Positions 8,745 through 18,760 of a stretch of 64,000 bases of DNA are shown here, one piece after another. Made by a program: the position numbers and the translations under genes. The DNA comes from Shumkonia mesophila (GTDB lineage: Bacteria; Pseudomonadota; Alphaproteobacteria; Rhodospirillales; Shumkoniaceae), in contig NZ_JAOTID010000014.1 in NCBI RefSeq assembly GCF_026163695.1, positions 87,096-151,095 of the forward strand, given 5' to 3'. Each line of letters starts with the position of its first letter. Within the stretch, counting starts at the first letter, position 1. Under the pieces are notes generated by a model. The model saw nothing but the letters and a program-made list of their open reading frames with translations. It was not told the origin of the DNA and made no database searches.

Positions 8745-10139
8745 ATGGTTTTCCTCAGATTGATTGCCCCTTGTTCCCTTGTCTTGCTTGTCGGGTGCAC
8801 CAGCCTGTCAACACCCTATCTGCGCCCCAATCTGCCTGCGGGGCCAACATGGTCGGCCACCGCTTCCGAGGGCCCGGCCACGGTGAGGGCCGGTCAATGG
8901 TGGGTTGCCTTTGGAGATCCAAAACTCACAACGTTGGTCGGCGAAGTGGTTACCCGCAACAACGACGTCTTCGCGGCGGCCCTTCGTGCTCAGCGAGCAC
9001 GCTTGCAGGCGGACCTTGCGGCGAATGCGCTGTTCCCGAAGTTGAACGGAAATCTTGCCACCTCCCGTAACGAGCCCCTCCAGGGAAACGCTACTTCGGC
9101 CTCATCGTCGTCTGCGTCCATTGGCATCTCATATGAGGTCGATCTGTGGGGCAAGCTGGCGGCGCAGCGCGACAAAGCGGGCTTTGAGGCCCAGGCAACC
9201 GCCGAGGACTATGAGGCCGCGCGCCTTGCAATGATCGGCATGACGATCGAAACCTATTTCCGCATCGCCCACGCCAATCAATCGATCGCTTCGGCCGAAA
9301 AAAGCCTCGCCTATATACGTCAAATTCAGGCCCTCGTCCGAAAACAGGTGGAAATCGGCGTTGTTTCCGACCTCGAACTTCACGAAATCGAACAAGCCGT
9401 CGAGACGCAAGCTGCGCGGATATCCGAACTGCGGCAGGCACGCCTCGTCCTGCGCAATGTGCTCACCGTTCTTTCGAATGGTGTGCCCAGCCCGGTTCCC
9501 GAACCGCAGAGCCTGCCACAACGGAGACTGCCCGTTATCGCAGCGGGCTTGCCCGCCGACCTTCTTGCCCGTCGCCCCGATCTCCGCGCCGCGGAGGCGC
9601 GGTTGCGTGCCACGCTGAGGGACGTCGATGCGACGCGCGCCAGCTTCTATCCGGCGATCTCGCTTACCGGCGGACTCGGCACCAGCAGCGATCAGCTCAT
9701 CTCCTTCATCTCCAACCCGGTCGCGACTCTGGGTGCCGGTGCCGTCCTCTCATTCCTCAACCTGAAGGATATGAAGCTGACGGTCGCCGTTTCACAAACG
9801 CGGTATGAAGAGGCTGTCGCTGCATTTCGTACCACTTTGCTCAACGCGTTCGCCGATGTCGCCAATGCGCTCGGTGCTCGCGCCAACTATGCCGAACAGG
9901 CACGCCAACTGCGCAATGCCTATGCGGCCGCGCAGGAAGTGGAGAAGCTGACAGAGGCACGTTATCGGGCCGGTGCAATTACCTTGCGCATCTGGCTGGA
10001 CTCGCAGGAGCGCCGTCGCTCCGCCGAGGCCGCTCTTGCCGATGTTCGGCTGGCGCAAATCGTCAGTGAATCAATGCTTTATCGCGCCCTCGGTGGCGGC
10101 GTTTCGACCGCCGACCAGCAGACATTGCGCATACCGTGA
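8745..10139 (+). CDS. NodT-family outer-membrane efflux lipoprotein (TolC-like)
   Basis: Outer-membrane factor of the TolC/NodT family, 464 aa, forming the exit duct for the MacAB pump and possibly the RND pump downstream. The start at 8745 gives a clear lipoprotein signal peptide with lipobox LLVGC (Cys18). Family features include NLPAGPTW near the N-terminus, the repeat unit with SIGISYEVDLWGKL, and RRPDLRAAEARLRA before the second half. A longer frame reaches back into macB (8646), but only the 8745 start yields a signal peptide. Gap to macB is 2 bases. The following ~310 bases (10140-10453) hold no recognisable gene. Confidence 0.9.
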   Translation: MVFLRLIAPCSLVLLVGCTSLSTPYLRPNLPAGPTWSATASEGPATVRAGQWWVAFGDPKLTTLVGEVVTRNNDVFAAALRAQRARLQADLAANALFPKLNGNLATSRNEPLQGNATSASSSSASIGISYEVDLWGKLAAQRDKAGFEAQATAEDYEAARLAMIGMTIETYFRIAHANQSIASAEKSLAYIRQIQALVRKQVEIGVVSDLELHEIEQAVETQAARISELRQARLVLRNVLTVLSNGVPSPVPEPQSLPQRRLPVIAAGLPADLLARRPDLRAAEARLRATLRDVDATRASFYPAISLTGGLGTSSDQLISFISNPVATLGAGAVLSFLNLKDMKLTVAVSQTRYEEAVAAFRTTLLNAFADVANALGARANYAEQARQLRNAYAAAQEVEKLTEARYRAGAITLRIWLDSQERRRSAEAALADVRLAQIVSESMLYRALGGGVSTADQQTLRIP

Positions 10140-10453
10140 TGACCGGCTTCTCCCCAGAATGCGTCGCGCCGGCTCAGCACAAAGAAGAGCAATCCGTGCG
10201 TATCGCCAGGCATTGAGCAGTCTTGCGACGCCGTGCCAGCGCCAGCAACACCGCCCCTTCTTCAAAACTCAGAACTACATAGACAAAAGTCCGTGTACGC
10301 ATTTCTTCGCGTCCTTGGGCACAGAGAAATTTCTTAACCAAAATCATAAGGGGTTCCCATCGTCCGTCTCCACAGAATCTCCACGAATTCTCGACCCGGT
10401 ATTGAAGAGCGCATGTCAATGAGTGGATGATAACTCCAATCTGGACACATACC

Positions 10454-11614
10454 ATGTCGCGCCGTTTCCTGTTCGTTGCCTTTGTAATTTGCGCATCCAT
10501 CGCTTCGACACTGCTGGTGTTTCGGGGGAGTGCGGTCTCGGAGCCAGACGGCGCCTCCTTGGGCGCGCAAGCTCCCGCGCGGGTCACCACGGCCACACTT
10601 GCGCCAGAACGTGTTGTTTTGATCGATGAACTTCCTGGGCGTGTGACCGCCTATCGAAGGGTAGAGATACGGCCTCAGGTCGGCGGCATAATCAAGAAGC
10701 GGTTTGTGGAAGGTGGGACCCAGGTTAAGGCTGGGGAAATCCTGTTTGAAATCGAACCGGCCTTGCTTTTGGCCGATCTGGAGACAGCGGAGGCAGGGTT
10801 GACGCGAGCCAAGGCGGCGGTGGAGCACGCGCGTCGAGGGCTTGAACGTGCCGATGCCCTGCTTGCGAGCAATGCGACGAGCCGGAAGGATCACGAAGAC
10901 GCCCGCAATGGACTGACCGTGGCGCAGGCCAACCTCGCCGAGGCCCAGGCGGTCTTTCACCGCCGCCAGCTCGATCGTGATTTCGCCTCCCTAAGGTCAC
11001 CGATCAAAGGCTATGTCGGGCGCACGCTGGCCGACGAGGGCGCTCTCGCGTCTACTTCGAGTCAGGAAGCGCTCGCCGTGGTGCAGGAACTGGACCGTGT
11101 GTATGTGGATCTGCGCTTGCCCGCGACGAAGCTCGATGGATTGCAGTCCGCCGCCGAGCAAGGATTAGGTCCGGTCGAGATACTAGACACGGAAGGCAAA
11201 CCACACCCCCGTCCAGGCACGCTGGTGCTGTCGGACGTTACGGTGGATACGGGGACCGGTAATGCGACAGTCCGGATTGAGGCGGAGAACCCGGGATTGC
11301 GGCTTCTGCCCGGAATGTACGTTCGTGCAAGAATAGCACGTGGCCTTCTTCCCAATGCTCTGCTGGTGCCGGAAGATGCCGTGGTTCGCAACGGTGCAGG
11401 CGGGGCGCAGATCATGGTCGTGGCTGGCGACGGGCGGGCCGAACGACGCGACGTGGTCCTGGGCGACGCGATTGGGAGGCGTCTTGTCGTGACGTCGGGC
11501 CTGAAGGCGGGCGAGGTGATCGTCATTCGCGGACAGGACCGCGTGCAGGACGGGATGACCGTGAACCCGGTTACCGTCTTGCAAGATGCCGCACCGGCGG
11601 CCGACAAGCTGTAA
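10454..11614 (+). CDS. RND efflux periplasmic adaptor (AcrA/MexE-like)
   Basis: Membrane-fusion protein for an RND pump, ~386 aa. An N-terminal membrane anchor (RFLFVAFVICASIASTLLVF) is followed by the lipoyl half-motif RVEIRPQVGGIIKKRFVEGG, where the V is at the expected beta-turn. An alpha-hairpin comes next (LTRAKAAVEHARRGLERAD), then the second lipoyl half with IKGYVGRTLADEGALAS and the beta-barrel and membrane-proximal domains. ATG at 10454 is preferred; an in-frame ATG at 10427 would add nine residues. It sits directly upstream of the RND pump gene, with 13 bases between them, so the two are almost certainly co-transcribed. Confidence 0.9.
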   Translation: MSRRFLFVAFVICASIASTLLVFRGSAVSEPDGASLGAQAPARVTTATLAPERVVLIDELPGRVTAYRRVEIRPQVGGIIKKRFVEGGTQVKAGEILFEIEPALLLADLETAEAGLTRAKAAVEHARRGLERADALLASNATSRKDHEDARNGLTVAQANLAEAQAVFHRRQLDRDFASLRSPIKGYVGRTLADEGALASTSSQEALAVVQELDRVYVDLRLPATKLDGLQSAAEQGLGPVEILDTEGKPHPRPGTLVLSDVTVDTGTGNATVRIEAENPGLRLLPGMYVRARIARGLLPNALLVPEDAVVRNGAGGAQIMVVAGDGRAERRDVVLGDAIGRRLVVTSGLKAGEVIVIRGQDRVQDGMTVNPVTVLQDAAPAADKL

Positions 11615-11627
11615 AGGCCAGATTATC

Positions 11628-14600
11628 ATGCCACAATTCTTCATCGATCGCCCGGTCTTTGCCTGGGTGATTGCGATCTTCATAGCGTTGGCTGGAATTA
11701 TCGCCATTCCGCAACTTCCGGTGGCGCGCTTCCCTGTAATCGCGCCACCGAGCATCGGCATTTTCGCGACATATACCGGCGCGACGGTACAAACCGTCAA
11801 TGACAGCGTGGTCACACCCATCGAGAAGGAACTCTCGAGCGTCAAGAACGTGCTCTATTACGAGTCCACCGTCGACTCGACCGGCGGTGCCAACATCATG
11901 GTGACGTTCAAACCCGGAACCAACCCGGAACTGGCACAGGTGGATGTGCAGAATCGCCTCAAGAACGCCGAACCGCGTCTCCCGGAGGCCGTCCGGCGCG
12001 GTGGCATCAATGTCGAAGCTGCTGAATCGGGTTTTCTGATGGTTATTACACTGAAGTCGCGCGGCGGCGGGACCGAAGAACTGGCCCTTGGCGACTATCT
12101 GACCCGCAACGTGAGCGAAGAATTGAAGCGCCTGCCGGGCGTCGGCCGCGTCCAACAGTTCGGTTCCGAACGCGCCATGCGCGTCTGGGTGGATCCGGCG
12201 AAACTGGCTGCCTACGACCTTACCATGGCTGATGTGACCGGGGCCATCACGCGCGAAAACGCTCAGGTTTCGCCTGGCAGGGTCGGAGACGAGCCGACGG
12301 TTCCGGGGACGAGAATATCGACGCCGCTGACTGTGCATGGCCAGTTGAACACGCCGGAGGAGTTCGCCGCGATACCGTTGCGAGCGCAGGCCGATGGGTC
12401 GCGTCTTCTCTTGTCGGATGTTGCGCGGGTGGAACTCGGCGCGCAAACACATGCCTTCAGCGTCAGCAGCAACGGTAAGCCCACAGCTGCCGCCGCGATC
12501 CAGATGGCGCCCGGCGCCAACGCCGTGCGCACCGCAGCCGCGATCGAAAAGCGCTTGGCCGAGTTGCAGACCGCGATGCCGAAGGATATGGCGATCTCAA
12601 TTTCCTACAACACGGCGCCTTTCGTAAAGGTGTCGATCACCAAGGTTATCCAGACGCTGGTCGAGGCTATGGTGCTGGTCTTCCTGGTGATTCTGCTGTT
12701 CTTGCAGAAGGTCCGCTATACGCTGATCCCAACCATTGTTGCGCCAATCGCGCTTCTGGGCACCTTCGCGGTGATGATGGCCGCGGGGTATTCGATCAAC
12801 GTGCTGACCATGTTCGGCATGGTGCTAGCCATCGGCATCATCGTCGACGATGCCATTGTCGTCGTCGAAAATGTCGAGCGGATCATGTCCCGGCAGGGCC
12901 TGTCGCCGAGGGACGCCACTCGTCAGGCTATGCGCGAGATTTCAGGCGCCATCGTCGGTATCACCCTGGTTCTGGCCGCTGTCTTCATTCCAATGGGCAT
13001 GGCCGGCGGTTCTGTCGGCGCGATCTATCGCCAGTTCACCATGTCGATGTCGGTCTCGATCCTGTTTTCCGCTTTCCTCGCGCTGACACTGACGCCCGCG
13101 CTCTGCGCTACGATCCTAAGGCCCGCGAAAAGCCATGCCGAAGGTGGCTTCTTTGCGTGGTTCAACAGAAAGTTCGATGCCCTGACCGCGCGCTACACCG
13201 GTGTCGTCGGCTGGATGTTGCGGCGCGGCGGGCGGATGTTGGTCATCTATGCCTTGCTGCTCGTGGCCCTGGGCGTTGGTTATTCACGGGTAGCAACGTC
13301 GTTCGTGCCGGAAGAGGATCAGGGAAACTTCATGGCCATGTTCGAGCTGCCGGCCGGCGCCACCGCCGAACGTACGCGCGAGATCGTCGCAATCTATGAA
13401 GCGCATACCGCGACCCGTCCCGATATTGTCGAGAGCACCGTGATTCTGGGCTTCGGCTTTTCCGGCTCTGGTCCCAATGCCGCGCAAGCATTCACCAGCC
13501 TGAAGGATTGGAGCGAACGCAAGACGACGGTGAACGAAGAGATCGCGGCAGTTGAGGCGGCGATGGCGGATATCCCTGAAGGCACGGCGATGATCATGAA
13601 GCCCCCCGCCATCGAATCGCTCGGCACAACGTCCGGCTTCGCGCTGCGGCTGGAGGACCGAGGCAATTCAGGTCCGGCCGCACTGAAGGCGGCCGAGAAC
13701 CAGCTCATCGCGCTGGCATCCGAAAGCAAATTGTATACCGGAGTGATGACGGAGGGCCTGCCCGATGGCCAGAGCATTGCGCTCAAGATCGATCGTCAGA
13801 AGGCGCTGGCGCTTGGGGTGTCTTTCTCGGCGATAAGCGACATGATTTCGACGGCGATTGGATCGAGCTACGTCAACGACTTTCCCAACAAGGGCCGGCT
13901 TCAGCAGGTGGTGGTGCAGGCGGATGCGCCCGCCCGGATGCATGTCGAGGATGTACTGCGTCTCCAGATGCGCAACATTGACGGCGGCATGGTTCCGTTG
14001 TCTGAAGTCGTCCAACCCGTCTGGGAAACCTCACCCCTGCAAATGGCGCGTTACAACGGTTATCCAGCTGCTCGCATCTCAGGTTCGGCTGCGCCGGGGG
14101 TCTCCAGCGGCGTGGCGATGGCCGAGATGGAGCGTTTGGCGCAAAAGCTGCCAAAGGGCTTTGCGCTGGAGTGGACCGGCCAATCCCTGCAGGAAAGGCA
14201 ATCCGCTGCGCAGGCTTCGACGCTCCTTGCCGCCTCGATGCTGGTCGTCTTCCTCGTGCTCGCGGCACTCTACGAAAGCTGGTCAATCCCGCTGGCGGTC
14301 ATGCTGGTCGTGCCGCTGGGTGTGCTCGGCGCAGTTCTGGCGGTGCTGGCGCGTGGGATGGAGAATGACGTGTTTTTCAAGGTGGGCCTCATCACCATAA
14401 TCGGGCTTTCCGCCAAGAACGCTATTCTGTTGGTCGAGTACGCCCGACACCTGCGGCATGAGGGGATGAGCCTCTCTCGGGCAGTGTTGCGGGCATCCCG
14501 GTTGCGGCTTCGGCCTATTCTAATGACCTCGCTGGCCTTCATCCTGGGTGTCGTGCCGCTGATGATCGCACGCGGTGCCGGTTCTGAAATCCAGAATGCA

Positions 14601-14747
14601 ATCGGGACCGGCGTGTTCGGCGGGATGTTGACCGCGACAGTGCTGGCGGTTTTCTTCGTTCCGGTGCTTTACGTTGCTGTCAGTCGATTGACCATGCCGA
14701 AATCATGGGAGAAGAATCTGAAGAAAAACACGATCTCAGCCAAATGA
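11628..14747 (+). CDS. RND multidrug efflux transporter (HAE1 family)
   Basis: Inner-membrane proton-driven drug exporter of the AcrB/AdeB type, 1039 aa, full length. The start at 11628 gives the family N-terminus MPQFFIDRPVFAWVIAI. Transmembrane helix 4 carries the proton-relay pair as Asp407-Asp408 (GIIVDDAIVVVENVER), at the same residue numbers as in AcrB. The second half shows GLSAKNAILLVEYARHL and RLRPILMTSLAFILGV. No outer-membrane gene follows, so it may share the NodT-like channel encoded upstream. An AdeRS-like two-component system begins 39 bases downstream and probably controls it. Confidence 0.95.
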   Translation: MPQFFIDRPVFAWVIAIFIALAGIIAIPQLPVARFPVIAPPSIGIFATYTGATVQTVNDSVVTPIEKELSSVKNVLYYESTVDSTGGANIMVTFKPGTNPELAQVDVQNRLKNAEPRLPEAVRRGGINVEAAESGFLMVITLKSRGGGTEELALGDYLTRNVSEELKRLPGVGRVQQFGSERAMRVWVDPAKLAAYDLTMADVTGAITRENAQVSPGRVGDEPTVPGTRISTPLTVHGQLNTPEEFAAIPLRAQADGSRLLLSDVARVELGAQTHAFSVSSNGKPTAAAAIQMAPGANAVRTAAAIEKRLAELQTAMPKDMAISISYNTAPFVKVSITKVIQTLVEAMVLVFLVILLFLQKVRYTLIPTIVAPIALLGTFAVMMAAGYSINVLTMFGMVLAIGIIVDDAIVVVENVERIMSRQGLSPRDATRQAMREISGAIVGITLVLAAVFIPMGMAGGSVGAIYRQFTMSMSVSILFSAFLALTLTPALCATILRPAKSHAEGGFFAWFNRKFDALTARYTGVVGWMLRRGGRMLVIYALLLVALGVGYSRVATSFVPEEDQGNFMAMFELPAGATAERTREIVAIYEAHTATRPDIVESTVILGFGFSGSGPNAAQAFTSLKDWSERKTTVNEEIAAVEAAMADIPEGTAMIMKPPAIESLGTTSGFALRLEDRGNSGPAALKAAENQLIALASESKLYTGVMTEGLPDGQSIALKIDRQKALALGVSFSAISDMISTAIGSSYVNDFPNKGRLQQVVVQADAPARMHVEDVLRLQMRNIDGGMVPLSEVVQPVWETSPLQMARYNGYPAARISGSAAPGVSSGVAMAEMERLAQKLPKGFALEWTGQSLQERQSAAQASTLLAASMLVVFLVLAALYESWSIPLAVMLVVPLGVLGAVLAVLARGMENDVFFKVGLITIIGLSAKNAILLVEYARHLRHEGMSLSRAVLRASRLRLRPILMTSLAFILGVVPLMIARGAGSEIQNAIGTGVFGGMLTATVLAVFFVPVLYVAVSRLTMPKSWEKNLKKNTISAK

Positions 14748-14786
14748 ACCTTTGGAGACAGCGTCTCAAAGATCGAAAATATAGCC

Positions 14787-15482
14787 ATGAACAATGCTTT
14801 GATCCTTATTATTGAAGACGAGCCCGAGATCGCCGAAATCATCGGGACCTACCTGTCGCGCGAAGGCTTCCGGATCATCACCGCGGGTGATGGGACAGTC
14901 GGGCTTGCCCATCACCTGCGCTTGCGGCCCGACCTTGTGGTGCTGGACATCAAGTTACCGGGGCAGGACGGTTACGAGGTGCTGGCGGCGATCCGTCGGC
15001 GCGGCGATACGCCCGTCATCATGGTCACTGCGCTGGCAGAGGATCTCGACAAGTTGCAGGCTCTACGCATCGGTGCCGACGATTATGTCGTTAAGCCGTT
15101 CAACCCGCTTGAGGTTGTGGCGCGCGCCAAGGCCGTCCTGCGCCGAACCATCGGGCGCGGTACCGAGCGGATGCTACGCGTCGGGCCGCTAACCATCGAT
15201 CCGCGGGCTTATCGGGTGGAGGTCGAAAACGCGGCGGGGCCGGTGACGCTCGACCTGACGCGGACGGAATTTCGTATTCTGGCTCATATGGCCGCGAGCG
15301 TGGGCAGGGCGTTCGAGCGCTCGGAACTGGTCGATGCTTGCCTGCCGGAAGGTGAAGCACTTGATCGGACCGTGGACAGTCATGTCAGCAATTTGCGCCG
15401 CAAATTGGCGGCGGCTGGGGCGGACGGATTGCTCGCCGGTGTCCGTGGCGTCGGCTACCGACTGGACAACACACATGGCTAG
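14787..15482 (+). CDS. OmpR-family response regulator (AdeR/BaeR-like)
   Basis: Two-component response regulator, 231 aa. The receiver domain has the acidic pair E10-D11-E12, phospho-acceptor Asp54 (LVVLDIKLPG), the conserved Thr/Ala switch (VTAL) and Lys in VVKPFNPLEV. The C-terminal winged-helix DNA-binding domain includes LTRTEFRILAHMA and the recognition region VDSHVSNLRRKL. The wording of the receiver closely follows the AdeR/BaeR group that controls RND pumps. It lies right after the RND pump and overlaps the kinase gene by 8 bases (ATGGCTAG), so the pair is translationally coupled. Confidence 0.92.
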   Translation: MNNALILIIEDEPEIAEIIGTYLSREGFRIITAGDGTVGLAHHLRLRPDLVVLDIKLPGQDGYEVLAAIRRRGDTPVIMVTALAEDLDKLQALRIGADDYVVKPFNPLEVVARAKAVLRRTIGRGTERMLRVGPLTIDPRAYRVEVENAAGPVTLDLTRTEFRILAHMAASVGRAFERSELVDACLPEGEALDRTVDSHVSNLRRKLAAAGADGLLAGVRGVGYRLDNTHG

Positions 15483-16545
15483 AAACCTGAATTCCCTGAT
15501 CGTTCGCGCGATGATCGCACTTACCCTGCTAGCCTTTGCCGTCGTTTATTTCGGGCTGCTCGCCTATTTCTCCTTCATCTACGAATGGCTCTATCCGGAG
15601 TTCACCGACGACGATTTCTTGCGTACCGGTGATATCGTAACGCTGGGCCTCCTCCTGGGAATAGGCATATCAACCGCCTCATTGCTGGGCTGGATTCTTG
15701 CACGGCGGATTGTGGATCCGTTGAAATCGGTCGCCGGGGCCGCGCGCAGGGTCGCGAAGGGAGATTTTTCGGCGCGCGCCTCATTGCGCCGCGGCAATTT
15801 CGGCGAGGCGAGCGATCTGGTCGACGACTTTAACCAGATGGCGGAGCGGCTGCAGCGCGCCGAGGCCGAGTTGAAATACTCGAACTCGGCTGTCGCGCAT
15901 GAACTGCGTACGCCTCTGACCATTCTGCGCGGGCGATTGCAGGGCTTGCTGGATGGTGTCTTTACCCCCAGCGCCGAGCTCTATGGCCGGCTCATCGACC
16001 ATGTGGACGATCTGTCGGCAATCGTAGAGGAATTGCGCACGCTGGCGCTGAGCAATGCGGGTCAGCTGGATCTGCAATACTCACGTCTTGATCTGGCGGT
16101 GGAGGCGGAGGCGGCGCTGACCTCGCTTGAGGATCAACTCGGCAAGGCCGGCATCACCACGACCCGGGAGTTGAGCAGCGCAGTCACGAGTGCTGATCGC
16201 TCGCGATTGCGACAGGCCTTCGTCGCAATTCTCGAAAATTGCTGCCGCTACGCAGCGCTAAGTGCGGTGCACGTCGAGACCGGCGTCGCCGGGCAGCACG
16301 TCTTCTTCCGTTGCATCGATACCGGACCCGGCCTTCCCGAAGAAAGCCGTGCGCGCGCCTTTGAGCGGTTCTGGCGCGCGGACGACTCGCGAGGGCGTAG
16401 CGGTGGTGGCTCCGGTCTTGGCCTGCCAATCGTCAAGGCGATTGCCCAGGCGCATGGAGGCGATGCGCTGATCCTTTCTTCCCGCACCCCCGGTCTAGCC
16501 GTTGAAATCCGGCTGCCGCGCGGGGTGTTGCCTGTCTCAGGCTGA
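15475..16545 (+). CDS. Sensor histidine kinase (AdeS/BaeS-like)
   Basis: Membrane sensor kinase, 356 aa, partner of the overlapping response regulator. Two membrane helices (residues ~10-34 and ~57-78) flank a short periplasmic loop. A HAMP domain follows (RRIVDPLKSVAGAARRVAKG). The H-box is AVAHELRTPLTILRGRL with the phospho-accepting His at residue 142. The C-terminal ATPase domain has the N-box (ILENCCRYA), G1 (IDTGPGLPEE) and G2 (GGGSGLGLPIVKAI). The short periplasmic loop suggests sensing in or near the membrane. It likely activates the adjacent efflux genes. Confidence 0.92.
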   Translation: MARNLNSLIVRAMIALTLLAFAVVYFGLLAYFSFIYEWLYPEFTDDDFLRTGDIVTLGLLLGIGISTASLLGWILARRIVDPLKSVAGAARRVAKGDFSARASLRRGNFGEASDLVDDFNQMAERLQRAEAELKYSNSAVAHELRTPLTILRGRLQGLLDGVFTPSAELYGRLIDHVDDLSAIVEELRTLALSNAGQLDLQYSRLDLAVEAEAALTSLEDQLGKAGITTTRELSSAVTSADRSRLRQAFVAILENCCRYAALSAVHVETGVAGQHVFFRCIDTGPGLPEESRARAFERFWRADDSRGRSGGGSGLGLPIVKAIAQAHGGDALILSSRTPGLAVEIRLPRGVLPVSG

Positions 16546-16562
16546 GAATATCAAGGTCCACA

Positions 16563-17137
16563 CATCTCAAAGATCCCGACGATTATGACGATCTTGCCGC
16601 GCAGCATATCTCCATTCGACGTCTGCTGGCGCTGTTCACCCCTTTTCGGGGGCGGATCGCGGCGGTCATGCTGCTTATGATGGTCGCTTCAACGACCGGT
16701 CTGACAGGCCCGTTCCTGTTACGCGCGATCATCGACAAAGCTTTGCCACGGCACGATCTGAGGTTGCTCGTCTGGCTGGTGGCGGGTATGGTCGTCGTCG
16801 CCTTTCTGTCGGCTGCTATCGGTGCCTGCCAGGTAATCCTCAGTTCACGCATCGGACAGGCGATTCTGCACGACCTGCGGGTACGGCTCTACTCCCATCT
16901 CCAAAGCCTCTCGCTGCGATTCTTCACCGGAGCCCGTGTGGGCGAGGTACAATCGCGCATCGCCAGTGACATCGACGGGCTGTAATCGCTGGTGACCGAA
17001 GCCGCGAACGAGCTCGGCCGCTTGCTCAGCGCGGTCGTCATGACCGCAATCGCCATTCTGATTCTCGACTGGCGGCCGGCACTCTTCGTTCTGTTCATCG
17101 TGCCGGGTACGGTCCTCATCAGCAACCGCGTGGCCCG
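16563..17137 (+). pseudogene. ABC exporter, N-terminal fragment with nonsense codon
   Basis: One frame encodes the first ~190 residues of an MsbA/LapB-like ABC exporter membrane domain: HLKDPDDYDDLAAQHIS, RRLLALFTPFRGRIAAVMLL, then RLYSHLQSLSLRFFTGARVGE. The conserved segment after SRIASDIDGL reads TAA at 16983-16985, where family members usually have a Gln codon, and the same frame then continues (SLVTEAANELGRLLS and a further membrane helix). Homology stops at ~17137, where IS21 sequence begins without its own end. The remaining membrane domain and the whole ATPase domain are missing. No clear start codon is seen between the kinase stop and 16563. It is a dead gene, cut by a rearrangement. 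Confidence 0.8.
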
Positions 17138-18200
17138 GTCGAGGAATTGCGCGGGCGCGGCTATGACGGTGCGCACGGCAGCGTACACCGGTTTGTGAAG
17201 GTCTGGCGGGACGAGCGGGCACGGGTTCCAGCCGAGGCTTTCGTGCCGATGAGCTTCGCTCCCGGGGAAGCTTATCAGTTTGACTGGAGCCACGAGACGA
17301 TCACGCTCCAGGGGCTGCCGTTGATGATCAAGGCGGCGCACATGAAGCTGTCGCACAGCCGCATGCCGTTCGTGCGCGCCTACTTCCGGGAGACCCAGGA
17401 TCTGGTCTTCGACGCCCACGACAAGGCGTTCCTGTTCTACGGCGGGGTCTGCCGGCGCGGCATCTATGACAACATGAAGACGGCGGTCGAGGCGATCTTC
17501 GTCGGCAAGGCGCGGCAATATAATCGCCGGTTCCTGCAGATGTGTTTGCACCACCTGATCGAGCCGGTGGCGTGCACGCCGACGGCCGGCTGGGAGAAGG
17601 GGCAGGTTGAGAACCAGGTCGGCGATCTGCGCGATCGGCTCTTCCGCCCCAAGCCGCGGGTGAGGAGCCTTGCCGAGTTGAATGGCTGGCTGGAAGATCA
17701 GTGCCTCGCCTACGCCCGGCGGACCCGACACCCGGAGTTCAAGGAGCGGACGATCTGGGAGGTGTTCGAGGACGAACGGCCCAGCCTGATGGCGCTGCGT
17801 GCGCCGTTCGACGGCTTCGTCGAGAAGGCGGTCAGGGCCAGCACCACCTGCCTGATCATGGCCGATCACAACCGCTATAGCGTGGACGCGCGCGGCGGGT
17901 CGGATGGTTCTGGTGCGCTCCCACGCTGAACGTATCGTGGTCCTCTGCAACGACGAGATCGTCGCCGACCATCCGCGCCACTTCCGGCGTGACCAGATCA
18001 TCTACGATCCCTGGCACTACCTGCCGGTTCTGGTGAAGAAGCCCGGGGCGTTGCGCAACGGCGCTCCCTTCAAGGACGGGGACCTGCCGGTCGCCTTGGC
18101 TCAGGTTCGTGCCAAGTTGAAGAGCCACGCCGATGGAGATCGCCAGTTCGTCAAGGTGCTGGGCGCGGTGCTCGATCACGGCCTGGCCACCGTCAGGCGC
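17138..18200 (+). pseudogene. istA: IS21 transposase IstA (truncated, frameshifted)
   Basis: The integrase core is well preserved from VEELRGRGYDG through SVHRFVKVWRDERA, the first Asp segment (YQFDWSHE), the second (GIYDNMKTAVEAI) and the Glu segment (GWEKGQVENQVGDLRDRLF). The N-terminal DNA-binding part is absent. A frameshift near 17892-17900 moves the sequence to the next frame (MVLVRSHAERIVVLCNDEIV and [12 protein letters not shown]), and the C-terminus stops short at ~18190, where it runs directly into istB sequence. Confidence 0.85.
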
Positions 18201-18202
18201 GA

Positions 18203-18760
18203 TCGATCAGCTATCGCATCAGAGGCGCCAAGTTCCCGGTGTTGAAGGATCTCGACAGCTTCGTCTTCGCCGACACCCCTGTGGATCAGGGGCAGGTTCG
18301 CGAGCTCGCGACCGGCACCTTCCTGGACGCCAAGCGCAACGGCATCTTCATCGGCGGAACGGGCAAAACCCATCTGTGCATCGCCGTCGCCGCCGTCATC
18401 CGTAACCGGGCGCGGGGACGGTTCTTCAATCTCGTCGATCTCGTCAACCAGCTCGAACAGGAAAAGGCCGTAGGCCAGATCGGGCGGTTGGCCGAGAGGC
18501 TGCTCCGCCACGATCCCGTCGTCATCGACGAACTCGGCTATCTGCCGTTCAGCCAATCCGGCGGGCAGTTGCTGTTCCATCTCATCAGCAAACTCTACGA
18601 GAATACCTCGCTCCTGATCACCACCAACCTCGCCTTCGCCGATTGGCCGCAAGTGTTCGGTGACGTCAAAATGACCACCGCCATGCTCGATCGCCTGACC
18701 CACCACTGCGACATCATCGAGACCGGCAACACCAGCTGGCGCTTCAAAAACCGAAACTGA
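18203..18760 (+). pseudogene. istB: IS21 helper ATPase IstB (N-terminal deletion, broken P-loop)
   Basis: The frame reads [19 protein letters not shown] and continues to the normal IstB C-terminus (TSWRFKNRN). The N-terminal ~80 residues are lost. The Walker A segment reads [10 protein letters not shown] where IstB proteins normally have GGTGTGKTH, a two-codon deletion that removes the GxxxxGKT spacing. Walker B ([14 protein letters not shown]) and the sensor region (LLITTNLAF) look intact. It is non-functional as an ATPase. Confidence 0.85.
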
